DNA of 5,777 bases from an uncultured Planctomycetaceae bacterium (GTDB taxonomy: Bacteria > Planctomycetota > Planctomycetia > Pirellulales > Pirellulaceae). Both the position numbers and the translations under genes were made by a program. Below, piece after piece: positions 1 to 5,445 of this stretch (position 1 is its first letter; every line of letters starts with the position of its first letter). Location of the stretch: contig CALELC010000175.1 in assembly GCA_937904535.1 (NCBI GenBank), forward strand, positions 1-5,777. Reading direction: 5' to 3'. The notes beneath the pieces are model-generated. The model had not been told where the DNA came from and made no database searches. It worked only from the letters and a program-made list of their open reading frames with translations.

Positions 1-667
1 ACCGCAATGTCTGATCAACCGGCACTCTCATACACCCTCAAGCAACCAATAACAGCGCTGCCCAACACACCCCAAAGCAAATCTAAATACTCCTATATTT
101 TTGTTGACTTGAGCATGTAGGCCTGCTAGCTTGACGACGTGCAACAGCGGGGGAGACCAACCCCGCATTCCAAGTCAAGAATCATGCTCGCAGGTGGAAA
201 TAGCAAGACGGATTATTGTCCTACTGGACAACATCAACCATCTCCTTGCAAGCCAACTTGAGCTGCGATCGAACCCATCAATCAGACACCTGTCCTAGCA
301 TAGCGATCCGTTTTCATACACGTACGCTCAGCTGTTAGACCCAACAGCAAACTGCACGAAACACGCCCCGCCTCAGCCCGCCATCAACCCACCCTTGCCG
401 CGTCGACTTGCGGCAGTTGCGTAGCCTTTTGGATCCATCCAATCAATTCTGAGAGCTAGTGCTTTGCAGCAAGCAAACGTTAGCCAGTTGGTTGCTTGGA
501 TTGGTCGTAACTCTCCCGAGTTCGGCTACTAACCTCGAACACTGATTGCCCGCCAATTCTGCTGTCATTTGCCAGTCTAATCAGCATTCCCGCTGCACTG
601 ACTGGCCATCACCCACCGAGATACACGCCGATTGATTCAGGCGTGATTTACGGATCCGTCGTGTTCT
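1..667. other. Long intergenic region without a supportable gene
   Basis: No reading frame here has both useful length and recognisable protein character. Forward frame 1 is open from the left edge to a TAG at 118-120, but its translation resembles no family I know and has no visible start context. The stretch contains two small inverted repeats: TGCCGC at 396-401 with GCGGCA at 410-415 (8-nt loop), and CAAGCAA at 470-476 with TTGCTTG at 492-498. A TTGACT at 104-109 lies 17 bases before TAGCTT at 127-132, a poor match to a sigma-70 promoter and more than 500 bases from any gene. Long spacers like this are common in planctomycete genomes. Confidence 0.6.
624..645. other. Hairpin in the leader region of the DUF1559 gene
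   Basis: CACGCC (624-629) and GGCGTG (640-645) form a perfect 6-bp stem around a 10-nt loop. The structure ends 43 bases before the preferred ATG at 689 and leaves the ribosome site free. It could be a leader-RNA hairpin, an operator-type inverted repeat, or chance. There is no U-tract to make it an obvious terminator. Confidence 0.3.
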
Positions 668-676
668 GTGCTATTT

Positions 677-681
677 AGGAG
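677..681 (+). promoter_or_regulatory. Shine-Dalgarno sequence AGGAG that fixes the start of the DUF1559 gene
   Basis: AGGAG at 677-681 is followed by 7 bases and then ATG at 689. This spacing is ideal and supports 689 as the start, not the in-frame GTG at 668, which would place the motif inside the coding sequence. It is the clearest ribosome site in the window. Confidence 0.75.
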
Positions 682-688
682 TCTGCTC

Positions 689-1690
689 ATGTCGTCGCTG
701 CGTCTGTGTTCGCCCGTCTCTTACCCGAACTCTTTGCTATTTCCCTGGCGCTCCTCGGCAGCGGCTTCCAAAAGTAGGACACAATCGGCTCGACATCGGC
801 GACGAGGTTTTACGCTCGTAGAACTGCTGGTGGTCATTGCCATCATCGGTGTGATGGTCGGACTCTTGTTACCCGCTGTTCAGGCGGCTCGTGAAGCCGC
901 ACGCCGTTCGCAGTGCACCAACAATCTTAAGCAAATTGCACTCGGCCTACACAATTACCACGACACTCATCGCAAGTTCTCGGCCGGGTATTATCAATTC
1001 CCTACCGGCCCTGCAAACGAATCCACCTGGATCACCCACCTCCTGCCGTTTATTGAACAAAAAAACCTATACGATGGAATTGAAAGTTGGCAAGGCTTTG
1101 GGGGGCCACCAGCGGGCAGTGGTGTCCACCGAGTCACGTCAACCTTTATCCCCACCCTGACTTGCCCATCCGACTTTGTAGTTGAATTGGCGCTGACAAA
1201 CTGGGCGCGTGGAAACTATGCGGGCAACAACGGAATTGGCCCGATGTTCACCGAAGGCCAAAACTCAGTAGCCCGAGGACCTCAAGGAGTATTCCGCCAA
1301 AACCGCTCCCGAAGCATGGCAGAAATAATCGATGGGACCACGAACACGGTGCTAGCCGCTGAACTATTGAAATCGCCCGAGCAGGATTTTCGCGGTGTGA
1401 TGCACTACCCCGAGGGCCCTCTCTATCATCACAACCAAACGCCCAATTCTGCGATCCCCGACCAGTTCCGTAGCGGACTATGCATTTCAATCCCCCGTGC
1501 TCCGTGCATCGGAACTTACAGTGCTTGGAACAATCGCTCCGTCGTGCTTTCCGCCCGCAGCCTTCACCCCGGCGGGGCGAACGTGGCGTTAGTCGACGGT
1601 AGCATTCGACTGGTGAGCGATACTGTCGACCTAACGACGTGGCAAAATCTGGGAGTTCCTGATGACGGGGCAACACTGGGTGAGTTTTAA
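689..1690 (+). CDS. DUF1559 domain-containing prepilin-type protein (H-X9-DG family)
   Basis: The product (333 residues from the ATG at 689) has a type IV prepilin N-terminus. A basic segment (ARHRRR) ends at residue 39, then comes the prepilin peptidase motif GFTLVE at residues 40-45, with the conserved Glu at +5 of the mature chain. A hydrophobic helix and the segment LLPAVQAAREAARRSQC follow, as is characteristic of planctomycete DUF1559 (PF07596) proteins. The body contains the usual NNLKQIALGLHNYHD stretch, and the C-terminus carries the H-X9-DG signature (His293, Asp303-Gly304). Cleavage before Phe41 is expected, leaving a protein held in or assembled at the inner membrane as a pseudopilin. 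The molecular function of the family is unknown. The 39-residue leader is long for a prepilin. An in-frame GTG at 668 would add seven residues, but AGGAG at 677-681 favours 689. A small lipoprotein gene follows 141 bases downstream. The family call is firm; the role is not known. Confidence 0.93.
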   Translation: MSSLRLCSPVSYPNSLLFPWRSSAAASKSRTQSARHRRRGFTLVELLVVIAIIGVMVGLLLPAVQAAREAARRSQCTNNLKQIALGLHNYHDTHRKFSAGYYQFPTGPANESTWITHLLPFIEQKNLYDGIESWQGFGGPPAGSGVHRVTSTFIPTLTCPSDFVVELALTNWARGNYAGNNGIGPMFTEGQNSVARGPQGVFRQNRSRSMAEIIDGTTNTVLAAELLKSPEQDFRGVMHYPEGPLYHHNQTPNSAIPDQFRSGLCISIPRAPCIGTYSAWNNRSVVLSARSLHPGGANVALVDGSIRLVSDTVDLTTWQNLGVPDDGATLGEF

Positions 1691-1775
1691 TCCGGAGCAG
1701 TTCAGATAACTCTAGCAGCGCATGCGTCGCCAACTCACAGACGTTGAACCGACAAGATCTATTTCATTCAACAGT

Positions 1776-1800
1776 TTGCGGGCCGTGTGGCCCAATGCAA
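1776..1800 (+). other. Bulged hairpin between the DUF1559 and lipoprotein genes
   Basis: GGGCC (1780-1784) pairs with GGCCC (1789-1793) across a GTGT loop. After a three-base bulge (AAT), TTGC (1776-1779) pairs with GCAA (1797-1800), giving nine base pairs in total. It lies 86 bases after the DUF1559 stop and 32 bases before the lipoprotein ATG at 1832. It may be a partial terminator or processing site that lowers expression of the second gene relative to the first. No U-tract follows, so full termination is doubtful. Confidence 0.35.
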
Positions 1801-1831
1801 GCTCGCAGTACATCTATTAGAGCAGACTTTC

Positions 1832-2302
1832 ATGAACAACAGTATCCGAACTCGCCGCCGGTGTCCCATGCAACCGGGCTTCCAACAAAGCAGCCATGCG
1901 TTCTCAGTCCTGGCCGTTGCGATGTTAAGCTTAGTCGGCTGCGGTGGCGGCGGCCCGCCTCGCGCTGCCGTGCAGGGAAATGTCACCTGGGAAGGAAAAC
2001 CGATCGAAAGCGGCACGATCAACTTCATCTCGACGGGTACCGGCGGATCGGCTTCGGCAACAATTGTGGAGGGCAAGTATCAGCTCGGCTCTGCGGAGGG
2101 AGCCTCCTTAGGAGCCAATCGTGTAGAAATCTTTGGTTTCAAGAACTTAGGGTCACGTGAGGCCGGACCTCCGCACCCTCCAGGGACGATGATTGAGGCC
2201 ACTGAGCAGTTCATCCCCAGCGAATACAACAACGCAAGCAAACAGATCGTGGAAGTTCAAGCCGGCGAGAACAGTATCGACCTGACATTACCGCTTAAGT
2301 AG
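1832..2302 (+). CDS. Small putative lipoprotein with transthyretin-like/carboxypeptidase-regulatory-like fold
   Basis: The product has 156 residues from the ATG at 1832. The N-terminus is a lipoprotein signal: a basic stretch (RTRRR, residues 6-10), a hydrophobic core (FSVLAVAMLSL) and the lipobox LVGC with the acylated Cys at residue 37, followed by a Gly/Pro-rich linker. The remainder (VQGNVTWEGKPIESGTINF and onward) matches the pattern of the short planctomycete beta-sandwich proteins, in which a V-x-G-x-V-x-x-x-G-K-P motif opens the domain. Near the C-terminus, QIVEVQAGENSIDLTLPLK gives the closing strands. It would sit on the periplasmic side of a membrane; its function is unknown. ATG 1832 is preferred because it keeps the basic n-region. 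A start at 1787 would add 15 unneeded residues overlapping a hairpin, and one at 1868 would lose the positive charges. Only a weak AGAG (1819-1822) precedes it. Such genes commonly follow DUF1559 genes, which suggests a linked role. I could not assign a specific family number with certainty. Confidence 0.78.
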   Translation: MNNSIRTRRRCPMQPGFQQSSHAFSVLAVAMLSLVGCGGGGPPRAAVQGNVTWEGKPIESGTINFISTGTGGSASATIVEGKYQLGSAEGASLGANRVEIFGFKNLGSREAGPPHPPGTMIEATEQFIPSEYNNASKQIVEVQAGENSIDLTLPLK

Positions 2303-2326
2303 CGGGTATCAACTAAGCAGTTATGC

Positions 2327-2346
2327 CCATTGGGTACAGCCAATGG
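2327..2346 (+). terminator. Candidate terminator hairpin after the lipoprotein gene
   Basis: CCATTGG (2327-2333) and CCAATGG (2340-2346) form a perfect 7-bp stem with a 6-nt loop, starting 24 bases after the stop codon at 2302. The following bases (TTCTGCCCTTG) are only mildly T-rich, so a classical intrinsic terminator is not proven. The position makes it the first choice for the 3' end of the upstream transcript. Confidence 0.42.
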
Positions 2347-2426
2347 TTCTGCCCTTGTGCTTGGAAACGGTGAGATATACGTCGGGCGAAATCCGCCTGA
2401 TAGATGGCTTGCCTTTCAAACTGAGA

Positions 2427-2460
2427 TTGAACGACCGCGCGAGATACAGCGGTCGTTCAA
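2427..2460. repeat. Perfect 12-bp inverted repeat
   Basis: TTGAACGACCGC (2427-2438) and GCGGTCGTTCAA (2449-2460) are exact reverse complements separated by 10 bases (2439-2448). It is the longest perfect palindromic structure I found here. As RNA it would form a very stable hairpin on either strand. No U-run follows on the plus strand (AGGGGACG) or the minus strand (TCTCAG). It could act as a second, non-canonical terminator for the left-hand genes, as an end-protecting hairpin, or as a protein-binding dyad. A copy of a dispersed genomic palindrome is also possible. Confidence 0.6.
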
Positions 2461-2805
2461 AGGGGACGAATCAAAATCGAGGCCCGTTAAGGCTGATGAC
2501 GCTCCCAGGCAATGGCGCGCATCTGTTGCGCAAGGATGCCCAAGAGCGAAAGACCTGAAAAACGTGGGACATTTGGAACAGTATCCCCAGACCGGTAGGT
2601 GCAGCGTCGGGTTCTCGCAGAACCGAGGTGCTGTCGAACGCTGAGCGGGCGACGAAAAGTCGGCTGTTGCTGAGCCATCTCGATCGGCATAAGCAAACTC
2701 TGAGTGAGCAACCGAGCGGGAATCTGTTTGCCTCAACGAACACGACTGACGAGCAGAGGCATCGAAACTCTGGCACTCAGTACCGCCGAGCACGATGGAG
2801 CATTG

Positions 2806-2822
2806 AGGGGGTAGCGTCCCCT
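2806..2822 (-). terminator. Candidate terminator hairpin after tRNA-Gly
   Basis: AGGGG (2806-2810) and CCCCT (2818-2822) form a 5-bp stem around a 7-nt loop. It ends nine bases beyond the discriminator base of the minus-strand tRNA, where a tRNA terminator would be expected. On the minus strand the following bases are CAATGC, with no U-tract, so the call rests on position and stem strength only. Confidence 0.3.
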
Positions 2823-2831
2823 GAGAAAGCA

Positions 2832-2904
2832 AGCGGGTGAAGGGATTCGAACCCTCGACATACAGCTTGGGAAGCTGTCACTCTGCCAACTGAGTTACAC
2901 CCGC
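2832..2904 (-). tRNA. tRNA-Gly (anticodon CCC)
   Basis: Read on the minus strand, all cloverleaf arms close. The acceptor is GCGGGTG with CACCCGC. The D-arm is ACTC/GAGT with the loop AGTTGGCA holding the invariant GG. The anticodon stem is ACAGC/GCTGT with the loop TTCCCAA, the variable region is five bases (ATGTC), and the T-arm is GAGGG/CCCTT with the loop TTCGAAT. The anticodon CCC is at 2869-2871 and reads GGG glycine codons. The discriminator is U73, and C35-C36 also agree with glycine identity in bacteria. The 3' CCA is not encoded (the next bases are TGC), so it must be added by the tRNA nucleotidyltransferase. It is a 73-nt single gene on the same strand as the phosphorylase upstream, 143 bases after that gene ends. 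Confidence 0.97.
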
Positions 2905-2968
2905 AAGTCGATGCTGCGGCAGACACAAGGTCCACCGCAGGCACCTGGGCACATGTTAATACGCCCGC

Positions 2969-2987
2969 AGCCGCTTGAAAAGCGGCT
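2969..2987 (-). terminator. Tight hairpin between the phosphorylase gene and the tRNA
   Basis: AGCCGCTT (2969-2976) and AAGCGGCT (2980-2987) pair perfectly over 8 bp with a 3-nt loop, TTC on the minus strand. It lies 61 bases past the phosphorylase stop and 65 bases before the tRNA 5' end. A run of Us is missing on the minus strand. It may be the second of two tandem 3'-end hairpins for the phosphorylase mRNA, or a processing signal if the tRNA is cotranscribed. Confidence 0.4.
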
Positions 2988-3003
2988 AGTCGCACGCTCT
3001 TTT

Positions 3004-3027
3004 CGCCCGCCGGTCATCGACCGGGCG
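3004..3027 (-). terminator. GC-rich hairpin just downstream of the phosphorylase gene
   Basis: CGCCC (3004-3008) pairs with GGGCG (3023-3027). Inside it, GGTC (3012-3015 on the plus strand) pairs with GACC (3019-3022) around ATC, with a three-base bulge. An alternative pairing, CCGGTC with GACCGG, is equally good. The hairpin starts 20 bases after the minus-strand stop codon, the usual place for a terminator. The minus strand continues with AAAAGAGC, not Us; the plus strand has TTT after the stem. I rate it a likely 3'-end structure of the phosphorylase transcript. Confidence 0.42.
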
Positions 3028-3047
3028 TTTGGCGATCGACCACCCGG

Positions 3048-5258
3048 TCAGCGAAACCGCATGTCGCAGGTCACGCCGCCGGCAGCGCGCAGGTAGCTGT
3101 GCTGGCTGTAGTCGACGACCATCCGATGACTGCTGAAACGCCACGCGAGCGTGCTGATGCTATGCATCATCCGCTTGATCCAGGCCTTGGGCAGTCCATC
3201 ATGGTCGCGGTCGTAGTAGCAAGGAATCACCTGATTGACCAGCGTCTCGTACAACGCTTCGGCGTCGCGGGCGTCCGTAATCTCGTCGTTGACGTGACTC
3301 GTGCCATAGCCGATGGCAAAACCGTTGTTGCCGTTGTAGGCCTCTGCCCACCAACCATCGAGGATGCTGCAGTTGAGCCCACCGTTGAGGACCACCTTCT
3401 GACCGCTGGTTCCGGAGGCCTCGAGCGGCCGACGAGGGTTGTTGAGCCAGACATCGACCCCTTGAATCAAGTGACGGCAGACGTTGATGTCGTAATCCTC
3501 GACAAACGCGATCCGCCCGGCAAACCGTGGGTCGTGTCGCAGATTGGCGATCTCCTTAATAAACCGCTTCCCGGGTTCGTCCTTCGGATGCGCCTTGCCG
3601 GCGTAGATCAACTGGATGGGCCGCTCGGAATTGGCCAGCAGTTCTGCAATCTTGTCGAGTTCGTTGAACAACAGGTTGGCGCGCTTGTAGGTCGCGAATC
3701 GCCGACCGAAGCCGATGGTCAGCACATTCGGATCAAGGGCATTGCGCGCCGCTTCAATCACGGCATCGCTTTCGCCACGGCGCCGGCACTGGCGGCTCAG
3801 GCGACGACGCACAAAGGTCAACAGATTGTTCTTCAGCGCGTTGTGTGTTTCCCACAGTTCGCCGGGATCGACGTCATGAATCGATTGCCAAGCCTCTGGC
3901 GATTGCACATTGCGGATCCAGCCGACCGGGAAGTGCTTGTCGTACAGCGCACGCATCTGCTGCGCTAACCAGGAGTGCACGTGCACACCATTGGTGATAT
4001 GTCCGATCGGCACTTCTTCCTCGGGACGATCCGGCCACATCGGCGACCACATGCGGCGACTGATGACACCATGCAGGTTACTCACCGCATTGGCGTAGTG
4101 ACTCATTTTCAGCCCCAGAACCGTCATGCAGAACGTTTCATTGACGTTGCTGGGATCGACACGGCCAAACGACATCAGATGTTCATGGGAGATCTTCAGT
4201 GCGTCGCGCAGCGGGCCCAGGTGCTCTTCGACCAAGTCCGCCGGGAAGCGGTCGTGCCCCGCGGGCACCGGTGTGTGCGTGGTGAAACAGCTCATCCGTG
4301 CGGTCTGACGCGCCGCTTCCTCAAACGACAGCCCATCGTCCTCCATTCGCTGGCGAACCACCTCCAAAGCACCGAAGGCGCTATGCCCTTCATTGAGGTG
4401 ATAAGCGCCCGGATGAATCCCCAGCGCCGCTAGGGCGCGCACCCCGCCGACACCGAGCACCAGTTCTTGGCGGATCCGGGTGCGGATGTCACCGCCATAC
4501 AAGCGGCTGGTCAGTTCTCGCTCCTCGGGACTGTTGCCTTCAACATTGCAGTCCAGCAGATACAGCGGGACGCGGCCAACCTGCATCAACCACACCTTCG
4601 CCTGCAGGCTGCCGGTGCGGGTGTCGATTGTGACCATCACCGGATTGCCGTCAGGCCCGACCGCCGGCCGCATCGGCAGATTCTCGATCTTGGTGTCGAG
4701 GTAGTCTTCGCCCTGCATCCCGGTCTCATCGAGATACTGACGGAAGTAGCCTTGGGAGTAAAACAATCCGACCGCCACCAGCGGCACACCGAGCCCCGAA
4801 GCGCTCTTGATGTGATCCCCGGCCAGTACTCCCAAACCGCCGCTGTAGATCGGGATCGATTCATGGATCCCGAACTCGGCAGAGAAGTAGGCCACCGGCT
4901 TGGCGCCCAACACGCCCGCGTTGGTTGACCCCCAAGTATGGGAATCTTCCATGTACTCTTTCAGCCGGCGGTAGAGGTAGTTGGTACGGCTTTGCAGAAC
5001 TAGTTCCGTCGCCCGTTGTCCGACCTCTTGCGGAGTCATCTCCCGCAACAGTGCGATGGGATTGTGATCCAACTGTCGCCAGCGGATTGGATCGATTTCA
5101 CGAAATAACTGATCGCACTCCGGGTGCCAGGACCACCACAGGTTGTTGGCCAGTGCCCACAGCTTGTCATAAATAGCATGTGCATCATGAAGCTGTGGAT
5201 CTGCCGCGTCGGGGCCCGACGACTTAGGGTAGGTGATCGACATGTTGCATGGGCTCAT
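3048..5258 (-). CDS. glgP: Alpha-glucan (glycogen) phosphorylase, DUF3417-containing type
   Basis: This cytosolic GT35 enzyme (EC 2.4.1.1) releases glucose-1-phosphate from the non-reducing ends of alpha-1,4-glucan using phosphate and pyridoxal phosphate (PLP). The product is 736 residues from the ATG at 5258. Residues about 26-105 (LWALANNLWWSWHPE and on) are the DUF3417 N-terminal domain found only in this bacterial/archaeal branch. Family blocks follow in order: YFSAEFGIHESIPIYSGGLG (124-143) and GDHIKSASGLGVPLVAVGL (147-165); HLNEGHSAF (287-295); TTHTPVPAGHDRF (326-338); GHITNGVHVHSW (419-430); GFGRRFATYKRANLL (516-530), with Arg520 and Lys525 at the expected phosphate-contact sites; and EASGTSGQKVVLNGG (613-627), whose Lys621 is the PLP-binding lysine. 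No frameshift or missing catalytic block is seen. It is shorter than many members of this branch (about 820-860 residues), mainly at the C-terminus. The start is uncertain: a second ATG at 5243 (Met6) is equally plausible and neither has a Shine-Dalgarno. No other glycogen gene is in the window. Confidence 0.95.
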   Translation of the reverse strand: MSPCNMSITYPKSSGPDAADPQLHDAHAIYDKLWALANNLWWSWHPECDQLFREIDPIRWRQLDHNPIALLREMTPQEVGQRATELVLQSRTNYLYRRLKEYMEDSHTWGSTNAGVLGAKPVAYFSAEFGIHESIPIYSGGLGVLAGDHIKSASGLGVPLVAVGLFYSQGYFRQYLDETGMQGEDYLDTKIENLPMRPAVGPDGNPVMVTIDTRTGSLQAKVWLMQVGRVPLYLLDCNVEGNSPEERELTSRLYGGDIRTRIRQELVLGVGGVRALAALGIHPGAYHLNEGHSAFGALEVVRQRMEDDGLSFEEAARQTARMSCFTTHTPVPAGHDRFPADLVEEHLGPLRDALKISHEHLMSFGRVDPSNVNETFCMTVLGLKMSHYANAVSNLHGVISRRMWSPMWPDRPEEEVPIGHITNGVHVHSWLAQQMRALYDKHFPVGWIRNVQSPEAWQSIHDVDPGELWETHNALKNNLLTFVRRRLSRQCRRRGESDAVIEAARNALDPNVLTIGFGRRFATYKRANLLFNELDKIAELLANSERPIQLIYAGKAHPKDEPGKRFIKEIANLRHDPRFAGRIAFVEDYDINVCRHLIQGVDVWLNNPRRPLEASGTSGQKVVLNGGLNCSILDGWWAEAYNGNNGFAIGYGTSHVNDEITDARDAEALYETLVNQVIPCYYDRDHDGLPKAWIKRMMHSISTLAWRFSSHRMVVDYSQHSYLRAAGGVTCDMRFR

Positions 5259-5442
5259 CGTGAGACTGAAACGGTTTCGTTCAAAACGGCAGTCGAAGGG
5301 TCTCCCAAGGAAGCCTTCGACAGTCAGAAAGGATAGCGGACTTGTCCTAAAACGGTTAGCGTGATTCGATTGCCTGGGCCCGTTTTCACGTTATTTCTGA
5401 AGTGAAACTCGTCGTTGTTGCCATTCCCACCGGGACATTTAA
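5259..5442. promoter_or_regulatory. Divergent intergenic control region with repeated AAACGG motifs
   Basis: These bases separate the divergent phosphorylase (-) and acyl-CoA dehydrogenase (+) genes and must contain both promoters, though I see no convincing -35/-10 pair. AAACGG occurs at 5269-5274, 5284-5289 and 5350-5355, with an inverted copy CCGTTT at 5380-5385. The first lies in the dyad GAAACGGTTTC (5268-5278). The last two form a 7-bp inverted repeat, AAAACGG/CCGTTTT. Two further inverted repeats are GTCGAAGG (5292-5299) with CCTTCGAC (5314-5321), and TTTCAC (5384-5389) with GTGAAA (5402-5407). These could be operators or leader-RNA structure. No regulator can be named. Confidence 0.4.
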
Positions 5443-5445
5443 GTG

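Larger units (their letters stand above)
2303..2831. other. Non-coding interval with several inverted repeats
   Basis: The 529 bases between the lipoprotein gene and the tRNA contain several short open frames on both strands. None has a ribosome site, a recognisable domain, a signal peptide or a composition like the neighbouring genes. What the region does hold is RNA-like structure: hairpins at 2327-2346, 2427-2460 and 2610-2624, a possible larger fold at 2597-2643, and a hairpin at 2806-2822 just beyond the tRNA. No insertion-sequence ends, and no repeat of the tRNA 3' end that would mark an integration site, are visible. Confidence 0.55.

Noticed and set aside
1..31. Possible minus-strand gene start (ATG at 31-29 preceded by GAGGG) leaving the window at the left edge
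   Set aside because: Only ten codons are visible and the GAGGG sits too close to the ATG, so nothing can be supported.
104..132. TTGACT-17 bases-TAGCTT as a sigma-70 promoter
   Set aside because: The -10 element matches poorly and no gene follows for more than 500 bases.
1248..1733. Minus-strand open frame of 161 codons opposite the end of the DUF1559 gene
   Set aside because: It is a shadow of a well-supported gene, with Cys/Arg-rich, low-plausibility composition and no domain.
1744..2160. Plus-strand open frame overlapping the lipoprotein gene in another frame
   Set aside because: Its translation has no recognisable features, while the overlapping frame has a clear lipobox and beta-sandwich pattern.
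2330..2840. Several open frames of 60-138 codons on both strands between the lipoprotein gene and the tRNA
   Set aside because: They overlap one another in different frames, lack ribosome sites and recognisable motifs, and run through the inverted repeats.
2832..2904. tRNA gene as an integration site for a genomic island
   Set aside because: No direct repeat of the tRNA 3' end, integrase or phage-like gene is present in the window.
2777..2995. Minus-strand open frame of 72 codons across the tRNA
   Set aside because: It simply translates the tRNA-Gly gene (the stretch CNSVGRVTASQAVCRGFESLHP is a familiar artefact of translated tRNAs).
3099..4928. Three long plus-strand open frames (3099-3968, 3975-4433, 4467-4928) opposite the phosphorylase gene
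   Set aside because: All three share the same codon register, exactly antisense to the phosphorylase codons, so they stay open because the sense gene rarely uses TTA, CTA and TCA codons. They show no domain, and the sense gene is certain.
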